From: Micromonospora sp. HM5-17
GTDB lineage: Bacteria; Actinomycetota; Actinomycetes; Mycobacteriales; Micromonosporaceae
Direction of reading: 5' to 3'
Length of the DNA: 64,000 nucleotides
Assembly: GCF_003762835.1 (NCBI RefSeq)
Contig: NZ_RJWA01000005.1
Location: 372,001-436,000 of the forward strand
The translations under genes and the position numbers were made by a program. Shown here piece after piece: positions 17,051-26,623 of the stretch (position 1 is its first letter; every line of letters starts with the position of its first letter). The notes below the pieces were generated by a model. That model made no database searches. It was not told the DNA's origin and saw only the letters and a program-made list of their open reading frames with translations.

Positions 17051-19174
17051 ATGTCCGTAGACGGGTGGAGCAGGATCCTGGTGCTGGGCGGAATCCGGTC
17101 CGGCAAATCCGAGTTCGCCGAGTCGCTGGTCCGGGACGTGCCGACGGTCCGGTACGTCGCCACCGGCACGACCGGCACGGACGATCCCGAGTGGGCGGCC
17201 AGGATCGCGAGCCACCGGTTGCGTCGACCGGCCGGATGGACGACCGACGAGGTGGGCGGGGACCCCGCCCGGCTGGTGGACCTGCTCAGGGCCGCCGGAC
17301 CGGCGGAGACGATTCTCGTCGACGACCTCGGCGGCTGGGTGACCGCGCTGCTGGATCCGGCGCACCGGCCGGCGGACGGCACCGCCACCATCGACGAACT
17401 GGGCTCGGCTGTCCGGGACTGCGCCGCCCGGCTGGTGCTGGTCAGCCCCGAGGTCGGCCTCACGATGGTGCCGACGACCCCACTGGGCCGGGCCTTCACC
17501 GACACGCTCGGCACCACCAACCAGACCGTCGCCCGAGCCTGCGACGCGGTCGTCCTCGTCGTCGCCGGCCAGCCGTCCTGGCTCAAGGGCACGGCAGGGC
17601 CGGCCGCGGTGGCCCCGCCCCGACCGGCTGTGCCGGCGCAGCCCGGCGCCGGCCGGGACGGCGACCCCGGCGCGGGACGGGCCGGCACCGACGGCACGGC
17701 CGCCGTTCCGGTCCTGTCGGCCTGGACCGGCCTGCTCGGCGCCGTGCCCGAGGTGCTCCGACCAACCGTGCCGGCCGAGCCCGCCGGGGCGGACGGTCCC
17801 CCGTCCCGGGCCACGACGGTCACGGCGTCGTCGACGGCCGCCGACCTGGTGATCGAGCCCGGCATGGACCTGCCGATGCCGGACGAACACGCCGGCCCGG
17901 CCGCGCTCGACCGGCTCGCCACCCTCGACCTGCCCGGCCCCGGACTCGGCAACCTGGCCCGGGTGGTCAGGTTCGCCGCCGCCACCCAGGGAACCGCCAC
18001 GCCGGTTCCCTGGCGCTCCGTGCGGGTACTGCTGTTGCACGGCGACCACGCCGGCGGCGCCTCGGCCGGGACGGTGCCCGGCGAGTCGGCCCGCCGGGCC
18101 GCCCAGGCCAGGGCTGGGAACGGCCCACTCGCCCGGCTGGCCGCCGACGCCGGCGCCACCCTCCAGGTCGTCGAGACCCCGACGGCCGGGCCGATCGAGG
18201 AGGGACCGGCGCTCTCCCCGGAGGACGTCGACGCCGCCCTCCGCCACGGGTGGCGGCTCGCCGAGGAGGCGGTCGAGACGGGCGTGGAGGTGCTCGTGCT
18301 CGCCGCCTGCGGCGCCGGTACGGAGGCGGCGGTCGCCGCCGTACTCGCGGCGATGGCGGGAGCCGAACCCGCGGCGATACTCGGCCGGGTGGTGACGCCG
18401 GACGGCCAGGTGGACGACACGGCCTGGATGGCCCGGTGCGCCGCCGTCCGGGAGGCGCTGCACCGCACCCGGCGCAGCCCCCGGGACGCTCGGGACGTCC
18501 TCGCCGAACTCGGCGGGGGCGACATCGCCGTCGCCACGGGCATCCTGCTCGGAGCGACGGCCCGGCGTACCCCGGTACTGCTGGACGGGCCGGTCGGGGT
18601 GGCGGCGGGCCTGGTCAGCCGGGACCTCGCCGGCCAGGCCCGGCACTGGTGTCTGCTCCCGGACCACGGCGGTCACCCGGCCGTCCGGCTCGGCGCCGAG
18701 ATACTCGACTGGACCCCGTTGCTGGACCTGCGGCTCGGTCTCGGCGAGGGCGCCGCCGCCCTGGCCGCGCTGCCGCTGCTGCGCGCGGCGCTGACCCTGG
18801 CCGCCACGCTCGGCGAGCGCCCGTCCCCGGCGGGTGAGCCGACGGCAGCACAGGGCGCCGGCGTCGCGCCGGAGAGCGCCGACGCCGTGCCGGAGACCGA
18901 CAGCGCGACGACGGCCGAGGCCGCCGCGGCGGGCGGCCCCGGTCGGGAAACCGCCACGGGTGGGACGGGCCAGGACGGTGCCGGGGCGGACCGCGGGCCC
19001 GCGGCGGAGCCCGCGCCCGGCCGCCCGGCGGACGGCGCCCGCCCCGAGCCGCCGCCGGCGGAACCGGAGCCGGGCGACGGCGCGGACGACGACGGGTTCA
19101 TCGAGCCGCAGCCGGCCGGGCCGGGACCCACCGCCGTACCGGAGGACACGCCGACCCGCACCCCCGGTGCCTGA
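17051..19174 (+). CDS. cobU-cobT: Fused CobU (cobinamide kinase/guanylyltransferase) and CobT (phosphoribosyltransferase)
   Basis: A 707-residue fusion. Residues 1 to about 180 are CobU: P-loop GGIRSGKSEFAE, VDDLGGWVT, LVSPEVGLTMVP, TLGTTNQTVA and VAGQPSWLKG. This domain phosphorylates adenosylcobinamide and adds GMP. A Pro/Ala/Gly-rich linker of about 90 residues follows. Residues about 280-600 are CobT, which makes alpha-ribazole phosphate from dimethylbenzimidazole and NaMN; the catalytic base is probably Glu566 in LRLGLGEGAAA, with AACGAGTEAAVAAVLAAM and GGGDIAVATGILLGA before it. The last 100 residues are an acidic low-complexity tail. cobS overlaps the 3' end by 8 bp, so all the nucleotide-loop functions lie together. 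Two further enzymatic activities in one chain could channel intermediates, but that is inference. Confidence 0.9.
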   Translation: MSVDGWSRILVLGGIRSGKSEFAESLVRDVPTVRYVATGTTGTDDPEWAARIASHRLRRPAGWTTDEVGGDPARLVDLLRAAGPAETILVDDLGGWVTALLDPAHRPADGTATIDELGSAVRDCAARLVLVSPEVGLTMVPTTPLGRAFTDTLGTTNQTVARACDAVVLVVAGQPSWLKGTAGPAAVAPPRPAVPAQPGAGRDGDPGAGRAGTDGTAAVPVLSAWTGLLGAVPEVLRPTVPAEPAGADGPPSRATTVTASSTAADLVIEPGMDLPMPDEHAGPAALDRLATLDLPGPGLGNLARVVRFAAATQGTATPVPWRSVRVLLLHGDHAGGASAGTVPGESARRAAQARAGNGPLARLAADAGATLQVVETPTAGPIEEGPALSPEDVDAALRHGWRLAEEAVETGVEVLVLAACGAGTEAAVAAVLAAMAGAEPAAILGRVVTPDGQVDDTAWMARCAAVREALHRTRRSPRDARDVLAELGGGDIAVATGILLGATARRTPVLLDGPVGVAAGLVSRDLAGQARHWCLLPDHGGHPAVRLGAEILDWTPLLDLRLGLGEGAAALAALPLLRAALTLAATLGERPSPAGEPTAAQGAGVAPESADAVPETDSATTAEAAAAGGPGRETATGGTGQDGAGADRGPAAEPAPGRPADGARPEPPPAEPEPGDGADDDGFIEPQPAGPGPTAVPEDTPTRTPGA

Positions 19175-19937
19175 CGGCCGGTTCGTTGCCGGGGGCCGGC
19201 TAGCCCTCACCACCTTCACCGTCGCGCCGCTGCCCACCGGCCGGGTGGACCGGGCCACCGCCGGTACGGCGATGGCGCTGGCGCCGATGGTCGGCGCCCT
19301 CCTCGGCCTGCTGCTCGCCGCCCTCCTCGGCGGCCTGGCCGCCCTCGCCCCGCCCCTGGTCGCCGGTGGGGTCACCGTGGCCGCGGCGGCGCTGCTCACC
19401 CGCGGCCTGCACCTCGACGGGCTGGCCGACACCGTGGACGCGCTCGGGTCGTACCGCTCGGGACCGGCCGCGTTACAGATCATGCGGCAGCCGGAGGTCG
19501 GCCCGTTCGGCGTCGCCGCGCTCGTCCTCGTCCTCCTGATCCAGGCGGGATGCCTCGCGGCGCTGGCGCTCCGGCCGTGGCCGGCGCTGCTCACGGCGGT
19601 GGTGACCGTCGTGGCGACCGGACGGCTGGCGGTCACCTGGGCCTGCCGGCGCGGGGTGCCGGCGGCCCGGCCGGACGGGCTCGGGGCGCTGGTCGCCGGC
19701 ACCGTCGGGCCGGGGACGCTGGCCGTCGCCACCGTCGCCGTCGCGCTCGCGGCGCTTCCGGCGGTGCCGGGTCGCCCGTGGCAGGGGGTGCTCGCCGTCG
19801 CCGCCGCGCTCGCCGGAACGCTGCTGGTGCTGCGCCACGCGGTACGTCGGCTCGGCGGCATCACCGGCGACGTGCTCGGCGCGGCCGTCGAGATCGCCAC
19901 CACGCTCTGCTGCCTCGGGCTCGTGCTGACCGGCTGA
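19167..19937 (+). CDS. cobS: Cobalamin-5'-phosphate synthase (adenosylcobinamide-GDP ribazoletransferase)
   Basis: A 256-residue membrane enzyme that joins adenosylcobinamide-GDP to alpha-ribazole (phosphate), the last assembly step of cobalamin. Hallmarks are an N-terminal LALTTFTVAPLP, and RGLHLDGLADTVDALGSYRSG with the conserved Asp residues of the CobS active site, followed by several hydrophobic helices. The GTG start at 19167 overlaps the cobT stop by 8 bp, implying translational coupling. It carries one TTA leucine codon (19473-19475, residue 103), a rare codon in such genomes. CobS acts at the membrane, while the fused CobU-CobT is presumably cytoplasmic. Confidence 0.92.
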   Translation: MPDGRFVAGGRLALTTFTVAPLPTGRVDRATAGTAMALAPMVGALLGLLLAALLGGLAALAPPLVAGGVTVAAAALLTRGLHLDGLADTVDALGSYRSGPAALQIMRQPEVGPFGVAALVLVLLIQAGCLAALALRPWPALLTAVVTVVATGRLAVTWACRRGVPAARPDGLGALVAGTVGPGTLAVATVAVALAALPAVPGRPWQGVLAVAAALAGTLLVLRHAVRRLGGITGDVLGAAVEIATTLCCLGLVLTG

Positions 19938-20057
19938 CCGGCCGGCCGCCCATGGCTGCCCCCAGGACTGACCGGCGCCGACCGGGCTGACCGGATTGCC
20001 GAACGCGGGTAGCGTTCGCGAGAGGGAGAGCGGTACGCACCCGAGCCGGGGGGACGA

Positions 20058-21347
20058 ATGCTGATCACTGACGACTTCCTGCCCGTACCGGTTCCGGAGT
20101 CGCTGACCGCCACCTATCTGGTGCCGACCTCGGGCCAGTCCTGTCCGGCCCCGGCCGAGGCGGTGGCGGCGCTCGGCCGGCGGGTCTCCCGCCCGGTGCA
20201 CGACCTCGCCCGGCAGATGCTGGCCAGCCCGCTGATGACGGTCGACACCCGGCCGATCGCCGAGTTCCCGCACCTGCCGCCGGACCTGCTCACGGCCTTC
20301 GGGGCCACCGAGGCCCAGTTGGCCCGACTCGACGCTGCCACCGACCTGGTGGTGGTGCAGGCCAGCTACCGCCCCGGCTGGCCGCCGGCGCACGAGTGGG
20401 CGGCCCGGACGGTGGCGGCGGCGCTCGCGGAACGACTCGGCACCGACGTCGTCGACGTCTTCGCCCTCCAGTTCCTCGACCCGGCGACCGCACTGCGCTC
20501 GCTACCCGACGCCGAGGGTCGGATACGCCTGATCGACTGGGTGCTGGTGCCGTACTCGTCGGACGACGGCGGGCTCTGGTTCACCACGAAGGGGCTCCGC
20601 CGGTTCGGGCTGCTGGAGTTGCAGGCGCAGGGGGTCCCGACGCACCTCACCCGGGCCTGGGGGGCGGTGATGACCGGGGTCGCCCGCCGGCTGCTGCGGG
20701 CCTGGTCCGACGGGCTGACCGACCAGGAGGTGCCGGCCTTCGTCCCGCTGCCCGTGATGACGTCGGTGACCGGGCACGACATCGCCGTGGCGTACGGCAA
20801 CCCGCAGCAGCACGACAGCGGCCGGCCGGCGGCACTGCGGCTGGAGCTGGACCCCGCGACCGATCCCGACGCCGACTCGTTCCTGACCCTGCTCCCCCCG
20901 GCCGGCCATCCCGGCCCGACCCGGCGGTACTTCGCCGCGGTCTGCGCCGCCGTGTTCGGCTCCGCCCAGTCGGACGTCCGGTACGCCCGTCCGGACGACG
21001 CGATGGCACAGGCGATCGCGACCGCCCGGGCGGGCCTGCCGGGGATCCGCGAACGCTTCCTCGCCGGCTCCCTCCCCGACCGGGTGCAGCTCCTGGTCAA
21101 GTACGCCCTGCCGACCGAGGAGGGGCCGGAGTTCGTCTGGGCCGGGGTCACCTCCTGGGCCACCCCGGAACGGATCATCGGCGCCAGCGCCAGCGACGCC
21201 GCGGCCGACCCGACCGTCCGGGTCGGCCGGCCGGTCGTGGTGGACGTCGTCGACGTGGTCGACTGGGCGCTGGTCGACGGCAGCGGGGTGGTGGAGGGCG
21301 GCTGGACCCAGGCCGTCCTCGACGCCGGGGACCGCTCGCAGGGCTGA
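20058..21347 (+). CDS. Uncharacterised protein with C-terminal DUF2314-like domain
   Basis: A 429-residue protein starting at ATG 20058 after a GGGGGGAC stretch. Residues 1 to about 210 contain DLVVVQASYRPGWPPAHEW and FTTKGLRRFGLLELQ, a region I recognise only as a conserved hypothetical. Residues about 340-425 (VQLLVKYALPTEEGPEFVW, AGVTSWATPERIIG, then a strand-rich VGRPVVVDVVDVVDWALVDG and VVEGGWT) fit the DUF2314 pattern. There is no signal peptide or membrane helix. It sits between cobS and convergent gcvT, where I recall mycobacteria having ilvE. DUF2314 has no known biochemical role, so none is given here. Confidence 0.75.
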   Translation: MLITDDFLPVPVPESLTATYLVPTSGQSCPAPAEAVAALGRRVSRPVHDLARQMLASPLMTVDTRPIAEFPHLPPDLLTAFGATEAQLARLDAATDLVVVQASYRPGWPPAHEWAARTVAAALAERLGTDVVDVFALQFLDPATALRSLPDAEGRIRLIDWVLVPYSSDDGGLWFTTKGLRRFGLLELQAQGVPTHLTRAWGAVMTGVARRLLRAWSDGLTDQEVPAFVPLPVMTSVTGHDIAVAYGNPQQHDSGRPAALRLELDPATDPDADSFLTLLPPAGHPGPTRRYFAAVCAAVFGSAQSDVRYARPDDAMAQAIATARAGLPGIRERFLAGSLPDRVQLLVKYALPTEEGPEFVWAGVTSWATPERIIGASASDAAADPTVRVGRPVVVDVVDVVDWALVDGSGVVEGGWTQAVLDAGDRSQG

Positions 21348-21417
21348 GCGAGCCGCGGCCGGGGCCGCCCCGAACCGGCTGGTCGTCCGGTGGTACGCGG
21401 TGGCCGCCCGGATCGGG

Positions 21418-22566
21418 CTACCGCACGGACGGCTGGACGAACGGCGGCCGGACCACCCGCATCGGGCTCCGGCGGCCCCGGATGTCCACCTCGACCTCGT
21501 CCCCCTGCCCCAGCCTGGCCGCGGTGTCGAGCAGGGCCAGGGCGATGCCGAGCTTCCGGGTCGGCGAGAAGGTGCCGCTGGTGATCGTCCCGACCGTACG
21601 GTCGCCGAGGAGCACCGTCATACCGGGGCGCGGAATGCCCCGGCCCGCCGCCTCCAGGCCCCAGAGAGTACGACGGGGTCCCGCCTCCCGCTCCGCGACC
21701 AGCGCCGCCCGGCCCCAGAACGCCGGCTTCTGCCAGCCGACCGCCCAGCCCAGCCGGGCCTGGACCGGGGTGATCTCCGGCGACAGGTCCTGGCCGTGCA
21801 GCGGATAGCCCATCTCGGTCCGCAAGGTGTCCCGGGCACCCAGTCCGCAGGCCCGGATGCCGTACGGCTCCCCGGCCGCGAGCAGCGCGTCCCAGACCCT
21901 GGCGGCGGTCTCCGCAGGGACGACCAGCTCGTAGCCGTGCTCGCCGGTGTAGCCGGTCCGGCACACCACCAGCGGGATGTCCGTGAGGTCGGCGGTGACG
22001 AAGCTCATGTAGTCGTGCCCGGTCGGCAGGCCGAGCGCGTCGAGCGTCTCCGCCGAGCGTGGCCCCTGCACCGCCAGGACGGCGTACGCCTCGTGCTCGT
22101 CGGTGACGGTGATGCCGTCCGGGGCGGCGGCCCGCAGCCGGCGGACCACCTCGGCGGTGTTGGCGGCGTTCGGCACCAGGAAGACCTGGTCGGGGCCGTA
22201 CAGGTAGGCGACGATGTCGTCCACCACCCCGCCGGTGCCCTCGTCGCAGCAGAGCGTGTACTGGGCCCGCCCCGGCCCGATCCGGCCCAGGTCGTTGCTG
22301 AGGCAGGTGTTGACGAAGTCGGCGGCGCCCGGGCCGGTGATCCGGGCCTTGCCCAGGTGCGAGACGTCGAACACGCCCACCCCGGTCCGCACCGCGGTGT
22401 GCTCGGCGAGGACCCCGCCACCGGCGTACTCGAGGGGCATGGACCAGCCGCCGAAGGCGGCGAACTTGGCGCCCAGCGCGACGTGCCGTTCGTGTAGCGG
22501 CGAGTGGCGGAGCTGGTCGGTGGAGGGTTCCGGGGTCGAGCCGGGCACCTGGGTCACGTTCGTCAT
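21418..22566 (-). CDS. gcvT: Glycine cleavage system T protein (aminomethyltransferase)
   Basis: A 382-residue T-protein that moves the methylene group from the lipoyl arm of H-protein to tetrahydrofolate, releasing ammonia. Motifs include [36 protein letters not shown] (the catalytic Asp lies in this region in the family), [33 protein letters not shown] and [19 protein letters not shown] 22566 fits the family. There is no Shine-Dalgarno; instead TAGGTT lies 7 nt upstream, consistent with a leaderless mRNA and with no glycine riboswitch. The frame is open far upstream, antisense to pepA, which is an artefact of GC content. gcvP and gcvH are not in the window. Confidence 0.94.
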   Translation of the reverse strand: MTNVTQVPGSTPEPSTDQLRHSPLHERHVALGAKFAAFGGWSMPLEYAGGGVLAEHTAVRTGVGVFDVSHLGKARITGPGAADFVNTCLSNDLGRIGPGRAQYTLCCDEGTGGVVDDIVAYLYGPDQVFLVPNAANTAEVVRRLRAAAPDGITVTDEHEAYAVLAVQGPRSAETLDALGLPTGHDYMSFVTADLTDIPLVVCRTGYTGEHGYELVVPAETAARVWDALLAAGEPYGIRACGLGARDTLRTEMGYPLHGQDLSPEITPVQARLGWAVGWQKPAFWGRAALVAEREAGPRRTLWGLEAAGRGIPRPGMTVLLGDRTVGTITSGTFSPTRKLGIALALLDTAARLGQGDEVEVDIRGRRSPMRVVRPPFVQPSVR

Positions 22567-22573
22567 GGGAGGC

Positions 22574-22579
22574 AACCTA
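22574..22579 (-). promoter_or_regulatory. gcvT: Candidate -10 (TAGGTT), leaderless gcvT
   Basis: On the minus strand TAGGTT lies 7 nt before the gcvT ATG, within the 13-mer GCAGGTAGGTTGC (22572-22584). The same 13-mer is on the plus strand at 22653-22665, facing pepA. Confidence 0.5.
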
Positions 22580-22657
22580 CCTGCGTAGGGGCGTGTGGTT
22601 AGCATCGGCGGGACCCCTCCGGCCGACCGTCGGCGGGACAGTCCCTCCTCCGGCAGG

Positions 22658-22663
22658 TAGGTT
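22658..22663 (+). promoter_or_regulatory. pepA: Candidate -10 (TAGGTT) for pepA
   Basis: TAGGTT within the plus-strand copy of GCAGGTAGGTTGC. It would place the pepA transcript start near 22670 and give a leader of roughly 60 nt. Confidence 0.4.
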
Positions 22664-22728
22664 GCGCCGGAGACCGTTTCGCCGGCCGGCGTACCTGCGG
22701 CCGGCCGTGCCCGTACCGGAGCCGCCGA

Positions 22729-24318
22729 GTGACATCGCCCAGCACCACCCTCAGCCTGGTCGACACCGACCCCGCCGAACTCGCTGTCGACGCCGTCGTG
22801 ATCGGCCTGCACAGCCAGAACACGGACGCAGAGACGACCGAACGGATCGTGAATCTCGCCGACACCCTCCTCCTCGCCAGCGGCGCGGAGAGCATCGCCG
22901 CGGCGTTCGACGGTCGGCTGACCGAGACCCTGGCGCTGCTGGGCGCCACCGGGAGCCCCGGCGAGGTGATCAAACTCGCAACCCTCGGCACCATCACCGC
23001 GCCGCTGGTCGTCGCGGTGGGCCTCGGCCCGGAGCCGACCGGCGCCGCCCCGGCCCCGGAGACGCTGCGCCGGGCCGCCGCCTCGGCGGTCCGGGCGCTC
23101 GCCGGCGCCGAGCGGGTCGCGCTGACCCTGCCCGTACCGGACGACGAGGACGCCGGAGCCGTGCTGCGGGCCACCGCCGAGGGCGCGCTGCTCGGCGCGT
23201 ACCGGTTCGCCGGCTACAAGACCCGGCCGCAGCCGACCCGCCGGCCTCCGGTCGCCGCGGTCGCGCTGCACGTGCCGGACGCCAGCGACGCGCGGGCCCA
23301 GGCGGAGGTCGCCCGCGCCACGGTGGTGGCCCGGGCGGTGGCCCGGGCCCGGGACTGGGTCAACACCGCCCCGAACGAGCTGCGTCCGCCGTCGTTCGCC
23401 GAGTCGGTCGCCGCCGCCGCCCGGGAGGCCGGGCTCGCGGTGGAGATCCTCGACGAGCAGGCGCTGGCGGCCGGCGGCTACGGCGGCATCCTCGCCGTCG
23501 GCCAGGGTTCGGGGGCGCCGCCGCGGCTGGTGAGGCTCTCCTACACCCCTGACACCGCCGGGGGCGACGCCGCGTCGAAGCGGGTCGCGCTGGTCGGCAA
23601 GGGCATCACCTTCGACACCGGCGGCGTCTCGATCAAGCCGGCCCAGGGCATGTGGGAGATGAAGTCCGACATGGCCGGTGCGGCGGCGGTCGCCGCCACG
23701 CTGCTCGCGGTCGCCGAGCTGAAGCCGGCGGTGGCGGTGACCGGATATCTGCCGATGGCCGAGAACATGCCGTCGGGCAGGTCCTACCGCCCGGGCGACG
23801 TGGTGACCATGTACAACGGCAAGCGGGTCGAGGTGCTCAACACCGACGCCGAGGGGCGGATGATCGTCGCCGACGCGATGGCCCGGGCCTGTGAGGACGG
23901 CTGCGACTACCTGATCGAGACCTCGACGCTCACCGGCGGTCAGGTGGTCGCGCTCGGCAAGCGGGTGGCCGGGGTGATGGGGACGACGGAGCTCTGCCAG
24001 CGGGTCCAGGCGGCCGGCGACGCGGCCGGCGAGCCGACCTGGCCGATGCCGCTGCCGGACGACGTCCGGAAGGGGATGGACTCGGAGGTGGCCGACATCT
24101 GCCAGGTCAACGCCTCGATGGACCGCGCCGGCCACATGCTGCAGGGTGGGGTCTTCCTCCGGGAGTTCGTCGCCGAGGACGTGCCGTGGGCGCACATCGA
24201 CATCGCCGGCCCGAGCTACCACTCGGGTGAGCCGACCGGCTACTGGACCAAGGGCGGCACCGGGGTGCCGGTGCGGACCCTGCTGGAACTGGTCGACGAC
24301 ATCGCCGCGAACGGCTGA
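22729..24318 (+). CDS. pepA: Leucyl/cytosol aminopeptidase (M17)
   Basis: A 529-residue M17 aminopeptidase that removes N-terminal residues from peptides with a two-metal centre. The metal and catalytic motifs are [16 protein letters not shown] (Lys and Asp ligands), [16 protein letters not shown] and [15 protein letters not shown], the M17 signature with metal-binding Asp and Glu and the catalytic Arg. The N-terminal 170 residues are the variable macro-like domain. GTG 22729 gives the expected length (mycobacterial PepB is about 515, from memory). The gene diverges from gcvT with a shared 13-bp promoter element. A perfect 12-bp hairpin follows. Confidence 0.94.
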   Translation: MTSPSTTLSLVDTDPAELAVDAVVIGLHSQNTDAETTERIVNLADTLLLASGAESIAAAFDGRLTETLALLGATGSPGEVIKLATLGTITAPLVVAVGLGPEPTGAAPAPETLRRAAASAVRALAGAERVALTLPVPDDEDAGAVLRATAEGALLGAYRFAGYKTRPQPTRRPPVAAVALHVPDASDARAQAEVARATVVARAVARARDWVNTAPNELRPPSFAESVAAAAREAGLAVEILDEQALAAGGYGGILAVGQGSGAPPRLVRLSYTPDTAGGDAASKRVALVGKGITFDTGGVSIKPAQGMWEMKSDMAGAAAVAATLLAVAELKPAVAVTGYLPMAENMPSGRSYRPGDVVTMYNGKRVEVLNTDAEGRMIVADAMARACEDGCDYLIETSTLTGGQVVALGKRVAGVMGTTELCQRVQAAGDAAGEPTWPMPLPDDVRKGMDSEVADICQVNASMDRAGHMLQGGVFLREFVAEDVPWAHIDIAGPSYHSGEPTGYWTKGGTGVPVRTLLELVDDIAANG

Positions 24319-24327
24319 CCTCCGGGC

Positions 24328-24355
24328 CTCCGGGGCGGGGGTGCCCGCCCCGGAG
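24328..24355 (+). terminator. Terminator hairpin after pepA
   Basis: CTCCGGGGCGGG (24328-24339) pairs perfectly with 24344-24355 around a GGTG loop, 9 bp past the stop. The rest of the gap to 24577 shows nothing recognisable. Confidence 0.65.
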
Positions 24356-24577
24356 TCGCCGGTCCGCGGTGGGGCGGCGACATCGGGCCGACAGCCCGGT
24401 GAGACGGCGGGCAGCGGGCCGAGCGGCACGGCCAGGCCGGCCTCCTCGGCCCACTGCCCGGCGCCGGGACGGGCCCGCTCGCCGAGCTCGACTCGCGGGC
24501 CGGGCCGGGCCGCGACCAGCGGTGGGCACACACCGGCCCCGGATCGCGCCGGAGATGGCGGTGGCGGCGCGGGCGCC

Positions 24578-24901
24578 TCAGCCGTTCATCCGCTTGCGGC
24601 GCTCGTTGTAGTCGCGCATCCGCTGCGGATAACCCACCAACCGGACGTCATAGATGGGAATCGCCATCCGGTGGGCGAACCGCCGCGCGCCCTCTGGGCC
24701 GTCGATGCGCCGCCGCGTCCACTCGCCATCGTGCGCGACCAACATCACCGTGGTCTCGGTCACGGTGGTCCGGGGTTCGATGAACGCCTCGACACCCCGC
24801 CTCGTCCGGACAAACTGTTCGAGATGTTCAAGATCGGCGCGGCTGGCCGGGCGGTCACCCGCCGGCACAACCGCCTTTTTCCGCCGGCGAAACCAGGCCA
24901 C
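24578..24901 (-). CDS. Conserved actinobacterial protein of unknown function (107 residues)
   Basis: A 107-residue protein starting at GTG 24901, [15 protein letters not shown]. The start has a strong Shine-Dalgarno (GGGGAGGAGAG) about 5-7 nt upstream, preferred over an in-frame GTG at 24988. Conserved-looking stretches are [53 protein letters not shown] recall this family next to dihydrolipoyl dehydrogenase genes in Streptomyces, sometimes labelled 'oxidoreductase' without evidence. No cofactor motif is visible, so I assign no function. It is divergent from lpd. Confidence 0.8.
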   Translation of the reverse strand: MAWFRRRKKAVVPAGDRPASRADLEHLEQFVRTRRGVEAFIEPRTTVTETTVMLVAHDGEWTRRRIDGPEGARRFAHRMAIPIYDVRLVGYPQRMRDYNERRKRMNG

Positions 24902-25162
24902 CCGATCTCTCCTCCCCACCACGTCCGCCCCGTGGTGTAACTGGCGACTTCCGGCAAGCGTACGTCCCGGCGACGTGTCCTTGGGCACCTCGGTACGCGG
25001 CCCGCGTACTCAAGTGACAAGATGACCGAGGTGGGCGCTCGCCGGTGGCGGACAGACTAGTCGGAGAACGTCCACGCCCCTCCGGTCGGCAGACCTCGGC
25101 CGGGGGGCGGTATGCCCGGTTGTCCGGCATCACCTAGCAGCGACGCGACCTGGGAGTTAACT

Positions 25163-26551
25163 GTGACAGAGCCGAACGGCGGAACCTTCGATGTCGTCAT
25201 CCTCGGCGGTGGCAGCGGCGGGTACGCGGCGGCGCTGCGCGCCGCACAGCTGGACCTGTCGGTCGCACTGATCGAGAAGGGCAAGCTCGGTGGCACCTGC
25301 CTCCACAACGGCTGCATTCCCACCAAGGCCCTGCTGCACGCCGCGGAGATCGCCGACCAGACCCGGGAGTCCGAGCAGTTCGGCGTGAAGGCCGAGCTGG
25401 TCGGCATCGACATGTCGGGAGTGAACAGCTACAAGGAAGGCGTCATCTCCCGGCTCTACAAGGGCCTGCAGGGACTGGTCAAGAGCGCGAAGATCACTCT
25501 CGTCGAGGGGCACGGCCGACTGGTCGGCCCGGAAACCATCGAGGTCGACGGGCGGCGCTACACCGGCCGCAACATCGTCCTCGCCACCGGGTCGTACGCG
25601 CGCACCCTTCCCGGCCTGGAGATCGACGGCGAGCGGGTGATCACCAGCGACCACGCGCTGACCCTGGACCGCGTACCGACCTCGGCGATCGTGCTCGGCG
25701 GCGGCGTCATCGGCGTCGAGTTCGCCAGCGTCTGGAAGTCCTTCGGCGTCGATGTGACGATCATCGAGGCGCTGCCCCGGTTGGTCGCGGCCGAGGACGA
25801 GGAGTCGTCGAAGGCGCTGGAGCGGGCGTTCCGCAAGCGGGGCATCAAGTTCTCGGTCGGCAAGCGCTTCGAGAAGGCGGAGTACACCGACTCGGGTGTG
25901 AAGGTGACGATCGAGGGCGGCCAGACGTTCGAGGCCGAGCTGCTGCTGGTCGCCGTCGGCCGCGGCCCCAACACCGCCGGCCTCGGGTACGAGGAGCAGG
26001 GCATCCGGCTCGACCGCGGCTTCGTGCTGACCGACGAGCGGCTGCGCACCGGGGTGGGGAACATCTACGCCGTCGGCGACATCGTGCCGGGGCTGCAGCT
26101 CGCGCACCGCGGCTTCCAGCAGGGCATCTTCGTCGCCGAGGAGATCGCCGGCCGCAACCCGGCGGTGATCGACGAGACGGGCATCCCGCGGGTCACCTAC
26201 TCCGACCCCGAGCTGGCCTCCGTCGGTCTCACCGAGGCCCGGGCGAAGGAGCGGTACGGCGCGGACAAGATCGTCACCTACAACTACAACCTCGGTGGCA
26301 ACGGCAAGAGCCAGATCCTCAAGACCGCCGGCTTCGTCAAGCTGGTTCGGGTCGTCGACGGGCCGGTGGTCGGCGTACACATGGTCGGCGCCCGGCTCGG
26401 CGAGCTGGTCGGCGAGGCGCAGCTCATCGTCAACTGGGAGGCGTACCCGGCCGAGGTGGCGCAGCTCATCCACGCCCACCCCACCCAGAGCGAGGCGCTC
26501 GGCGAGGCCCACCTGGCCCTGGCCGGCAAGCCGCTGCACGCGCACGCCTGA
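25163..26551 (+). CDS. lpdA: Dihydrolipoyl dehydrogenase (E3)
   Basis: A 462-residue flavoprotein disulfide reductase that re-oxidises dihydrolipoyl groups with NAD+. It has FAD motif VVILGGGSGGYAAALRAA, redox-active cysteines in GGTCLHNGCIPTK, NAD motif AIVLGGGVIGVEFAS, second FAD motif IYAVGDIVPGLQLAH, and the dimer-interface His-Glu catalytic pair in IHAHPTQSEALGEAHLA. GTG 25163 follows a GGGAG Shine-Dalgarno; longer upstream reading is not conserved. It precedes the E2 acyltransferase gene by 72 bp on the same strand and likely forms an E3-E2 operon for 2-oxoacid dehydrogenase complexes; no E1 gene is in the window. The same E3 usually also serves glycine cleavage. Confidence 0.95.
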   Translation: MTEPNGGTFDVVILGGGSGGYAAALRAAQLDLSVALIEKGKLGGTCLHNGCIPTKALLHAAEIADQTRESEQFGVKAELVGIDMSGVNSYKEGVISRLYKGLQGLVKSAKITLVEGHGRLVGPETIEVDGRRYTGRNIVLATGSYARTLPGLEIDGERVITSDHALTLDRVPTSAIVLGGGVIGVEFASVWKSFGVDVTIIEALPRLVAAEDEESSKALERAFRKRGIKFSVGKRFEKAEYTDSGVKVTIEGGQTFEAELLLVAVGRGPNTAGLGYEEQGIRLDRGFVLTDERLRTGVGNIYAVGDIVPGLQLAHRGFQQGIFVAEEIAGRNPAVIDETGIPRVTYSDPELASVGLTEARAKERYGADKIVTYNYNLGGNGKSQILKTAGFVKLVRVVDGPVVGVHMVGARLGELVGEAQLIVNWEAYPAEVAQLIHAHPTQSEALGEAHLALAGKPLHAHA

Positions 26552-26623
26552 CCACAGTCAACTTCCGCGGTGCCCGGCGGCAACCGGGCGAGGATCGCAC
26601 AGGCCACGAAGGAGTCGTAGAAG

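Noticed and set aside
22567-24531. Minus-strand extension of gcvT to over 1000 residues
   Set aside because: It is the antisense of pepA; the family start is at 22566.
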